Source of the DNA: an uncultured Prevotellaceae bacterium
GTDB taxonomy: Bacteria > Bacteroidota > Bacteroidia > Bacteroidales > Muribaculaceae
Length of the DNA: 26,578 nt
Assembly: GCA_905210415.1 (NCBI GenBank)
Contig: CAJLWM010000026.1
Coordinates: 1-26,578 of the forward strand
Reading direction: 5' to 3'
The position numbers were made by a program, and so were the translations under genes. Numbering within the stretch: position 1 is the stretch's first letter; every line of letters starts with the position of its first letter. Of this stretch, positions 8,342-14,778 are shown piece by piece. The notes under the pieces are model-generated. The model saw only the letters and a list, made by a program, of their open reading frames with translations, did no database searches and was not told where the DNA came from.

Positions 8342-8938
8342 TTAGTTTTCTCCTTTATGTTTTTTCTCAATAAGTTTCTGTATTTCCGAGGCACGCTCAT
8401 ACTCCTCGTTCTCCACGCACTTGCGCAGCATTTTGTTGAGTTCCTCCACGGCATATCGGCTCAAATCCACCTCGTGTGGCGCTGTCGAAGAGCTTTCGCC
8501 ACTCTTCTCCTTGCTCTTAAACCCGGTGGAAAGCAATATCTCGCGAGTGGTGAATATCGGAGCGCCTGTGCGCAATGCCAATGCCACGGCATCCGACGTG
8601 CGCGAGTCAAGCGTCACGCTGCGGTCATCGCTACTAAGATGCAACTCCGACTGAAAGACGCCTTTTTCAAAGCGCGAAATGAACACCTCATCGAGGCTTA
8701 TACCGAAAGCATGATACATGCTCGCCATAAGGTCGTGCGCCAACGGACGCGGAGGCACAATATCGCTCAGCTTCACGGCTATCGCCTGCGCCTCAGATGC
8801 GCCTATAACCACGGGGATGCGGTAATAGCCACCCTCTTCAGCCAGCAACAGCGCATAAGCACCGCTCTGCACTTGGCTATACGTAATGCCCACCACATTG
8901 AGCCTTACCCGTTCATTCTTATCGTCGCCTGCCGCCAT
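8342..8938 (-). CDS. DUF151 bifunctional nuclease family protein with C-terminal UVR domain
   Basis: A 198-residue cytoplasmic protein. Residues about 10-140 form a DUF151 (BFN) domain, seen in LNVVGITYSQVQSGAYALLL, GGYYRIPVVIGASEAQAIAV and the conserved LDSRTSDAVALALRTGAPIF stretch (110-129). A polar linker (141-160) leads to a UVR-like helical hairpin (about 164-193), with VEELNKMLRKCVENEEYERA and the following SEIQKLIE. UVR is the motif by which UvrB and UvrC interact, and it also occurs in Clp-system proteins. Plant BFN homologues have been reported to act on both RNA and DNA; nuclease activity of bacterial members is not well proven. This two-domain layout is common in Bacteroidota. It lies between mnmA (18 bases) and the permease gene. 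Confidence 0.87.
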   Translation of the reverse strand: MAAGDDKNERVRLNVVGITYSQVQSGAYALLLAEEGGYYRIPVVIGASEAQAIAVKLSDIVPPRPLAHDLMASMYHAFGISLDEVFISRFEKGVFQSELHLSSDDRSVTLDSRTSDAVALALRTGAPIFTTREILLSTGFKSKEKSGESSSTAPHEVDLSRYAVEELNKMLRKCVENEEYERASEIQKLIEKKHKGEN

Positions 8939-8956
8939 AGTGAAAATGCGTTATCT

Positions 8957-10036
8957 TTATTTATCTATCTTTTGACCCGTAATCACACCGCTGCCATAGC
9001 ACAGATGCCCTTGAGCATCATACACCACAGCAAACTGACCCGGTGCGATGCCTTGCACATCGCGTTCGCTCTCTATCACATATTCATTGCCTGTGAGGTG
9101 TGTGAATCGTGCCTTGATAAAGTCGGGTGTGTGACGATTCTTAAACATGATATCCACCGAACCTTCCACACCTTCCCACGGGTTGCCTGAGATAAAGTGC
9201 ATCTCATCGAGGTGCAAGATGCGGCCATATTGCTTCTCTGTGCCATAACCGTTGCTCACATACACCACATTGTCGGTTGGATTTTTCTTCACTACATACC
9301 ACGGACCGCCACTCAAGCCCAAGCCCTTGCGCTGACCAATAGTGTGAAACCAAAATCCCTTATGCTCACCTATCTTGCGGCCGGTCTCTATCTCAATGAT
9401 ATTACCCTTTTTCTCGCCAAGATGGCGGCGAATAAAGTCGTTGTAATTAATCTTGCCCAAGAAGCAGATGCCCTGGCTATCCTTGCGAAAAGCATTTGGC
9501 ATATTAGCCTCAACGGCTATGCGACGCACCTCAGCCTTTGGCATGCTGCCAATAGGGAACATCAGGTGCTCTAATTGCTTATATGAAATCTGTGCAAGGA
9601 AGTCGGTCTGGTCTTTCACAGGATCTACGGCAGTAGCCAAATACTTCACGCCATTCACCACGTCGGTTGTAGCATAGTGGCCAGTCGCTGTCATGTCGAA
9701 CTCGTGGCCCCAACGCTCCTCGAAATATCCAAACTTAATCATCTTGTTGCACATCATATCGGGATTAGGAGTCAACCCTGCTCTCACGGTGCGAAGGGCA
9801 TATTCCATCACATTATCCCAATACTCTTGATGCAGCGACACCACCTCAAGCGGCAAGCCATATTTGTGCGCAATCAGTTGGCACATCTCAATGTCTTCCT
9901 CAGCCGAGCAATCGCCCTCATCATTGTCCATACCTATGCGAATGTAGAATAGTTGCAGGTCGTGCCCCTCCTCCTTGAGTTTGTGCACCACCACTGCGCT
10001 ATCCACACCACCCGATATCAATACTGCTATTCTCAT
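8957..10036 (-). CDS. mnmA: tRNA-specific 2-thiouridylase MnmA
   Basis: A 359-residue ATP-dependent enzyme that places sulfur on C2 of wobble U34 in tRNA-Lys, -Glu and -Gln. The PP-loop SGGVDS (8-13) binds ATP. The two catalytic cysteines are present: Cys96 in NPDMMCN (91-97) and Cys191 in SQGICFLG (187-194), matching E. coli Cys102 and Cys199. KDQTDFL (141-147) and GHYAT (119-123) are also family signatures. A ribosome-site-like GGAGAAG precedes the start. Bacteroidales often carry two mnmA paralogues, so another copy may exist elsewhere. The neighbours on both sides are on the same strand with short gaps. Confidence 0.95.
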   Translation of the reverse strand: MRIAVLISGGVDSAVVVHKLKEEGHDLQLFYIRIGMDNDEGDCSAEEDIEMCQLIAHKYGLPLEVVSLHQEYWDNVMEYALRTVRAGLTPNPDMMCNKMIKFGYFEERWGHEFDMTATGHYATTDVVNGVKYLATAVDPVKDQTDFLAQISYKQLEHLMFPIGSMPKAEVRRIAVEANMPNAFRKDSQGICFLGKINYNDFIRRHLGEKKGNIIEIETGRKIGEHKGFWFHTIGQRKGLGLSGGPWYVVKKNPTDNVVYVSNGYGTEKQYGRILHLDEMHFISGNPWEGVEGSVDIMFKNRHTPDFIKARFTHLTGNEYVIESERDVQGIAPGQFAVVYDAQGHLCYGSGVITGQKIDK

Positions 10037-10065
10037 TTTACTTCTCCGTTCTAAAATTTTTCAGA

Positions 10066-10566
10066 TTACGCCTCATCGAGCGTCTTCTCATCCTCAATCG
10101 ACGATGCATCGTAGCTCACTGTGTAGCGGGCCAAGATATAGTCGAGCGAGATTTTACCAGGACCAGATATTCCGAAATACACAAGTACGCCGCAAAACAA
10201 AATAGGCAACATCACCGGCATCATGCCAAACATCGCACTTGCACCGTTGCCATCGCCTTGCATAAGCATATTTGTTGCAAGCCCCATTATCACCAGAAGC
10301 GGAAGAATGGCTACGCGAGTGAACAAGCCAAGCACTATCAGCACCGAGCATATCATTTCAGCCGCAATCAGCACTTCCACCATTGTGTCGCCGTTCATAC
10401 CCATTGTAGAATAGTATGCACTAAACTCGTCGAAACGGACCATCTGATTCATACCTATCTGCAATATCATCACACCGGCAAAAAGACGCAAGAATAAGCG
10501 CGACAAATTGCTGTAGGAGTGTGTAGACATATACACGAATACGTTTTTAGCAAATCTCAGCAACAT
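10066..10566 (-). CDS. DoxX-like family membrane protein
   Basis: A 166-residue protein with four hydrophobic segments, starting at LFLRLFAGVMILQIGMNQMV and including VEVLIAAEMICSVLIVLGLF and TRVAILPLLVIMGLATNMLM. This topology and the FLRLFAG-hairpin-GLFTR-A pattern fit the DoxX/DoxD-like family of small inner-membrane proteins. Family members have been linked to respiratory or redox functions, but most are uncharacterised. The start at 10566 is preceded by an AGGA-like site; an internal ATG at 10530 (MSTHSYSN) would give 154 residues and cannot be excluded. The C-terminal tail is acidic and probably cytoplasmic. It follows the DUF5106 gene by 41 bases. Confidence 0.78.
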   Translation of the reverse strand: MLLRFAKNVFVYMSTHSYSNLSRLFLRLFAGVMILQIGMNQMVRFDEFSAYYSTMGMNGDTMVEVLIAAEMICSVLIVLGLFTRVAILPLLVIMGLATNMLMQGDGNGASAMFGMMPVMLPILFCGVLVYFGISGPGKISLDYILARYTVSYDASSIEDEKTLDEA

Positions 10567-10607
10567 AGTTAATCCTGTATTTTTATATTAATATTTCTCT
10601 TTGCAAA

Positions 10608-11519
10608 TCACTGATTAAACACCGACTTGATTGCATCTAAATCGACATTTTTCTGAATGATGTTTTTATCCTTGTCGAGGATAATAAACGATGGCAAGAA
10701 GCGCACGTCATACACGCCGTCGGTCGAGAGGTCCTCGCAAGCACCCACAATCCATTTATCTGAATAGTCTACAGCATGCTTTGCCCATTCCTTATTGAAC
10801 TTCTCCGGTGAGATGCACAGCAATTTCACCTTACCCTCATCGAGCACAGCGTTGATGCCCACATCGGTGCTCAAGCGCACACGCTCAAACGAATGATCCG
10901 GGTCGGCGTCCTTCGACAGATATACAAGCATCATATCAGCCTCTATGGTGCTAAATTTCACCTTATTGCCATCAAGGTTGACATATTCCACATCGGCAAG
11001 CGAAGAACCCACTTGCGTGCGATTGATGCGTTCAAGCTGCTTTGCATAATACTTGCGCAAGTCGCCGCGAAGCGATTTGTTCTTTGTGGCCGACTTCAAA
11101 AACTCGCAATACAATTCATCGCTCCAGTATTCTGCCCCCACTTGATAGAGGTCTTGATCGGCAAGATTTATGATTTTCTCATAATTGCCAGCATTCGACT
11201 GCGATTTGAAGATAAAATCGCGCAACGATGATATAGCCACAGTGCGATGGCAATAGCGCATAAAGCCCAGATAATCACGGAATGCGCCATCAAATGCCTC
11301 AACATCGGTGATAGGTTTCGACAAATCGTATTTCTCCCAAAATCTTATCACAATGTAATTCACACGATTTTCAAAAGTCTTGATGGTGTCAGGAGCCACT
11401 GGATAAGGAAACAAAGTTTTTGGCGCCTCAGGCACAGCAGCAGTGTTGACATCTTGTGCCAAGCCCTTCAACGACATCATTGTCACCAATGCCAATGCCA
11501 CAACAATAAGTTTCTTCAT
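10608..11519 (-). CDS. Exported DUF5106-type protein with thioredoxin-like fold lacking CxxC
   Basis: A 303-residue protein with a clear signal peptide (MKKLIVVALALV, likely cleavage after A21), so periplasmic or outer-membrane associated. The helical N-terminal half (about 40-165) resembles the DUF5106 domain common in Bacteroidales. The C-terminal half (about 170-303) reads as a thioredoxin-like fold: a VEYVNLDGNKVKFSTIEADMM lead-in, a strand MLVYLSKDADPD, and a DVRFLPSFIILDKDKNII segment containing the cis-Pro-like LPSF. The position where a thioredoxin would have CxxC (after VYLS) has no cysteine pair, so disulfide-reductase activity is unlikely. A probable promoter lies upstream at 11628-11658. 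Function unknown. Confidence 0.75.
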   Translation of the reverse strand: MKKLIVVALALVTMMSLKGLAQDVNTAAVPEAPKTLFPYPVAPDTIKTFENRVNYIVIRFWEKYDLSKPITDVEAFDGAFRDYLGFMRYCHRTVAISSLRDFIFKSQSNAGNYEKIINLADQDLYQVGAEYWSDELYCEFLKSATKNKSLRGDLRKYYAKQLERINRTQVGSSLADVEYVNLDGNKVKFSTIEADMMLVYLSKDADPDHSFERVRLSTDVGINAVLDEGKVKLLCISPEKFNKEWAKHAVDYSDKWIVGACEDLSTDGVYDVRFLPSFIILDKDKNIIQKNVDLDAIKSVFNQ

Positions 11520-11627
11520 TCTATTTCAAATAGTATTTTTAATATTTCTACCTTAGTTTCAAACGCTTACGTCCATAGCACCTCCATTAGGGCCACAGCC
11601 TTGCCAAAAAGTTACACTTTTAATAAG

Positions 11628-11658
11628 TAAAAGTAATGCTTATTATTCACAGCACAAA
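11628..11658 (-). promoter_or_regulatory. Probable promoter for the minus-strand DUF5106-to-TPR gene run
   Basis: On the minus strand TTTG (11655-11658) is followed after 19 bases by TACTTTTA (11628-11635), one mismatch from TAnnTTTG. The leader to the ATG at 11519 would be about 100 bases and begins with a small hairpin (AAAAGT/ACTTTT, 11607-11621). The 294-base gap 11520-11813 otherwise holds only the terminator of the upstream operon; no small gene was recognised in it. Confidence 0.45.
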
Positions 11659-11751
11659 ATCTAACGTTAAAAAAAACGTTTCACGCCAACATTTTTTAGT
11701 TTTTTCACCTCTAATCGACACTCCTTAGCGCCTTTGCAATAAACACACAAA

Positions 11752-11780
11752 TCCGCCCCGGTGCACTGCACCGAGACGGA
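11752..11780 (-). terminator. Intrinsic terminator downstream of murQ
   Basis: The core CGGTGCA-C-TGCACCG (11759-11773) is a perfect 7-base-pair stem, extended outward by TCCG (11752-11755) pairing with CGGA (11777-11780) across mismatches. On the minus strand the hairpin is preceded by an A-rich tract and followed by a T-rich stretch (ATTTGTGTGTTT, running down to about 11740). It lies 34 bases after the murQ stop and closes the long salvage operon. Confidence 0.8.
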
Positions 11781-11813
11781 CTTATCTTTTTAGATTAATA
11801 TCTAAATTAGGGT

Positions 11814-12635
11814 TTACTTGTTTTCGCTACGATAAGCATCAACAGCGGCCTTCACTTGACCATGGAGCAAAAGCAAACGCTTTGCCTCTTCGTAAGGCAA
11901 ACCGAGTTCGTCTACCACCATGCGAGTGCCACGGTCAACCAATTTAGCATTCGATAGTTGCATATTCACCATCTTATTGCCTTTCACGCGGCCCATCTTG
12001 ATCATCACCGAGGTGGTAATCATGTTGCAGATGAGCTTTTGACCTGTACCGCTCTTCATTCTTGAGCTACCAGTAACGTATTCTGGACCAACCACCATCA
12101 CGATGCCGATTTCGGCAACTTCAGTGATAGGAGCATCTGGATTGCTACAAATGCCAGCTGTGAGACAGCCAAATTCGCGAGCAGTCTTCAATGCACCAAG
12201 CACATAAGGAGTAGTACCAGAAGCAGCGATACCAATCACTGTATCCAATGGGGTGATGTTATGCTCTTGAAGGTCCTTCCAGCCTTGTTCGGTGTCGTCC
12301 TCTGCATTTTCCACAGGATTACGCAAAGCCACGTCGCCACCGGCAATCAAGCCGATAACCCATGATGGGTCCATACCGAATGTTGGTGGGATTTCCGATG
12401 CATCGAGCACACCAAGACGACCTGATGTACCAGCGCCCATATAGAATATTCTACCACCCTTCTTCATGCGTGCTACAATACCGTCAACCAACTTAGTGAT
12501 TTGAGGGATTGCCTTTTCAACAGCGTCGGCCACCTTGTGGTCTTCTCTATTGATGTCTGTAAGAATCTCAAGAGTTGACTTCTTTTCCAAGTCGTTGTAG
12601 AGCGATGATTGTTCGCTAATCTTTACAAATGCCAT
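11814..12635 (-). CDS. murQ: N-acetylmuramic acid 6-phosphate etherase MurQ
   Basis: A 273-residue cytoplasmic SIS-fold enzyme that cleaves the lactyl ether of MurNAc-6-phosphate, giving GlcNAc-6-phosphate and D-lactate. Hallmarks are GRIFYMGAGTSGRLGVLDAS (61-80), followed by EIPPTFG (81-87), then RNPVENAEDD (105-114) and GSSRMKSGTGQKL in the second half. Glu81 and Glu112 align with the E. coli catalytic residues Glu83 and Glu114. The length is slightly below the usual 298 or so, with a short C-terminus, but the fold motifs are complete. It is the last gene of the operon, 76 bases downstream of the kinase gene, and that gap holds a small hairpin. A terminator follows directly. Confidence 0.96.
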   Translation of the reverse strand: MAFVKISEQSSLYNDLEKKSTLEILTDINREDHKVADAVEKAIPQITKLVDGIVARMKKGGRIFYMGAGTSGRLGVLDASEIPPTFGMDPSWVIGLIAGGDVALRNPVENAEDDTEQGWKDLQEHNITPLDTVIGIAASGTTPYVLGALKTAREFGCLTAGICSNPDAPITEVAEIGIVMVVGPEYVTGSSRMKSGTGQKLICNMITTSVMIKMGRVKGNKMVNMQLSNAKLVDRGTRMVVDELGLPYEEAKRLLLLHGQVKAAVDAYRSENK

Positions 12636-12670
12636 GTTTTTTTACCAGTGTTTTCTGTTGTTAACAATTT

Positions 12671-12695
12671 ATGCGTGCCTCAGGGCACAGCGCAT
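12671..12695. other. Inter-cistronic hairpin between the MurK-like kinase gene and murQ
   Basis: In the 76-base gap, GTGCC (12675-12679) and GGCAC (12684-12688) form a stem with loop TCAG. Outer ATGC (12671-12674) and GCAT (12692-12695) can pair across a 3-base bulge. A separate perfect 10-base palindrome TTGTTAACAA lies at 12658-12667. No T-tract follows the hairpin, so it is not a plain terminator. It could mark RNA processing, attenuation or a binding site. Confidence 0.4.
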
Positions 12696-12711
12696 TTACT
12701 CTCGATAATGA

Positions 12712-13554
12712 TTATTTAGCGTGGAATTTCACGAGACCTTCCATTGGGCTCTTGATGACTGTGCCAATCTTGATGTACAATGCAGAAGCAGCCTCTTCTA
12801 GAATGCTGCGGTAGTGCATAGCAATCGAACCGATGAAGTTTACAGGAAGTTCCTTGTAGTTTTCGTAATTCTCAACGTTGCGCACGAAGAATGCCTTGAA
12901 TTCGTTAAGCACCAAGCGGTGGATAGCTGGTTCTTCGATGTTTTGAATCAAGAATGGTGACAACGAAGCCAAGAAGCGGTTAGCACCTGGTTTGCGATAT
13001 ACATTCTCAATAATCAAGCGAGGTGTGAGATTGTAGGTCTCCAAGAATTTGTCAGCAAGTGCTTGTGGCAATTGACGCTTCAACACGTCGCCTACCAAAC
13101 GCTTACCAAGAACAGCGCCACTACCTTCATCGCCGAGGATGTAGCCAAGTGGTGATACGTTGTCAACGATCTTTTCACCATCATAGTAGCAAGAGTTAGA
13201 ACCTGTACCCATGATACAAGCGATACCAGGGTTCTTGCCGCACACTGCACGTGCTGCAGCGAGCAAGTCGGTGTCAACCTCTACTGTGCCTGCTTCCGGC
13301 ATGTTGCGACGGATAGCACGTTCTACACTACCGCAGATTTCTGCAGAGATACAGCCTGCACCATAGTAGTACACTTCTGTAACATCTTCTGCCGAAATGT
13401 GTGGCATCAACTCATTGGCTATAATGTTAGCCATTTCATCTTCGCTCATCAACAATGCGTTCATACCTTGTGTGAACACTTGAGCTTCTTTCTCTTTTCC
13501 GTTTAGCAGCACCCAGTCTGTCTTAGTGCTACCACAATCTGCAATTAAAATCAT
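12712..13554 (-). CDS. murK: BadF/BadG-family amino-sugar kinase (MurK/NagK-like)
   Basis: A 280-residue ASKHA-fold sugar kinase that phosphorylates MurNAc and/or GlcNAc at O6. ATP-binding motifs are DCGSTKTDW (6-14), MGTGSNS (115-121) and GDEGSG (141-146), with a likely catalytic Asp96 in VDTDLLAA. The start is ATG 13554, which overlaps the stop of the preceding membrane-protein gene (ATGA); upstream in-frame codons only add residues overlapping that gene. The position directly before murQ and after a DUF5009 gene matches the murTKQ order of Tannerella forsythia, where the kinase acts on MurNAc. That suggests MurNAc-6-P as the product, which MurQ needs. GlcNAc activity is possible and cannot be told from sequence alone. 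Confidence 0.85.
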   Translation of the reverse strand: MILIADCGSTKTDWVLLNGKEKEAQVFTQGMNALLMSEDEMANIIANELMPHISAEDVTEVYYYGAGCISAEICGSVERAIRRNMPEAGTVEVDTDLLAAARAVCGKNPGIACIMGTGSNSCYYDGEKIVDNVSPLGYILGDEGSGAVLGKRLVGDVLKRQLPQALADKFLETYNLTPRLIIENVYRKPGANRFLASLSPFLIQNIEEPAIHRLVLNEFKAFFVRNVENYENYKELPVNFIGSIAMHYRSILEEAASALYIKIGTVIKSPMEGLVKFHAK

Positions 13555-14771
13555 ATCTTTATATAAATTTTCTTTTTGTATAATACATATCCAATACACC
13601 AAACGATGCAAACAAGAGTCACTGCATAGAGGCATGATGCCATATTAATCCAGTCTTCACCAACCAAGTTCAACCAAAGGTTCTTGTAGATGAGATTGTG
13701 GATTGATACGCTTTCTCCGCCAATAGGCAATTTCACTGAGCCAAACAAGATGCTAAGTACGCTACCCATCAAATACATGAACAGTGGATTAACACCAAAT
13801 GCTTCGAAGAACTTACACCACTTGCTGTATCCGAGGATGTCTATCACCCATATCAGCACTGCAAGCAGAGATGTTGCCATACCGCATGTCATAAGCACAT
13901 AGGTAGGCGACCAAAGGTTCTTATTCAATGGCATAGCGTAGCTGAGAAGCCAGCCCACCATCATCATCAGTGTGCCAGCGATAAGCAATTGGCGCACTCT
14001 GTCGTTGTTGTCTTTCACTTTCACTATCAATGCACCGAAGAGCACACCTATGAGCACGTGAGCGATAGATGGCAATGTGCTGCAAAGACCTTCAGGATCG
14101 AATGCTGGATTAAGCAACTCTTGTGAGCCATAGCCCGCTGTCATTGTGAGGTCGTTGGCAACCGAGCTCCACGCGCCTGCGTGATACATGTGCTGAGGTG
14201 TGAGCACCGCATTGTCGATGCGATAGATGATGTTGTCGAGCGAAATGTCGTAGCCGTGTCCGAGAAGCAACATCAACGAGTACACTACAAGCAAGCCTGC
14301 CACAATCCAAGGAATGCGCTTAAATGGCACTGTGCACAATATCACTGCCACTGCAAAATAGCAGATACCCAAACGTTGAAGCACACCAAGGATGCGCATA
14401 TCAGCAAAATTGTTGGCTGCCTCGGCGAGTGTGCTGCCGCCTGCAAGCGAATAGCAGAAATGACTCAACCAATGTATACCAAGACCGATGAGGAAAAGTA
14501 TCACCGAACGGCGAATAATCTTCACCCAAACATGGCCATTCAATTTAAAGTCAAATTTTCTCAACGAGAAGAATGTGGCAACACCCATCACAAACATAAA
14601 GAATGGGAATACCAAGTCGGTAGGAGTCAAGCCATTCCATTCGGCATGACCCAGCGGAGTGTACATATGGCTCCAGCTACCTGGGTTGTTCACGAGAATC
14701 ATACCCGCAATGGTAATGCCTCGCACAATGTCGAGCGATTTCAAGCGCCCGCTTTTCTGTTTATTTTCCAT
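13551..14771 (-). CDS. DUF5009 / HGSNAT-like membrane protein (MurT/NagX-like, probable amino-sugar transporter)
   Basis: A 406-residue inner-membrane protein with about ten hydrophobic segments. The N-terminal RLKSLDIVRGITIAGMILVN (about 9-28) and HAEWNGLTPTDLVFPFFMFV (about 42-61) are signatures of the family that includes heparan-alpha-glucosaminide acetyltransferase and bacterial NagX. In Tannerella forsythia a membrane protein in the same place before MurK and MurQ has been reported as the MurNAc transporter MurT; I recall it belongs to this family but cannot verify that here. Start ATG 14771 lies 8 bases after the preceding stop; an in-frame start at 14807 would overlap that gene. Its stop overlaps the kinase start. 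Acetyltransferase activity is the alternative. Confidence 0.8.
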   Translation of the reverse strand: MENKQKSGRLKSLDIVRGITIAGMILVNNPGSWSHMYTPLGHAEWNGLTPTDLVFPFFMFVMGVATFFSLRKFDFKLNGHVWVKIIRRSVILFLIGLGIHWLSHFCYSLAGGSTLAEAANNFADMRILGVLQRLGICYFAVAVILCTVPFKRIPWIVAGLLVVYSLMLLLGHGYDISLDNIIYRIDNAVLTPQHMYHAGAWSSVANDLTMTAGYGSQELLNPAFDPEGLCSTLPSIAHVLIGVLFGALIVKVKDNNDRVRQLLIAGTLMMMVGWLLSYAMPLNKNLWSPTYVLMTCGMATSLLAVLIWVIDILGYSKWCKFFEAFGVNPLFMYLMGSVLSILFGSVKLPIGGESVSIHNLIYKNLWLNLVGEDWINMASCLYAVTLVCIVWCIGYVLYKKKIYIKI

Positions 14772-14778
14772 TTTTGTA

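Noticed and set aside
13555..13635. A longer start for the MurK-like kinase
   Set aside because: The added residues are unlike any ASKHA kinase N-terminus and overlap the DUF5009 gene; ATG 13554 places DCGSTKTDW at the expected position.
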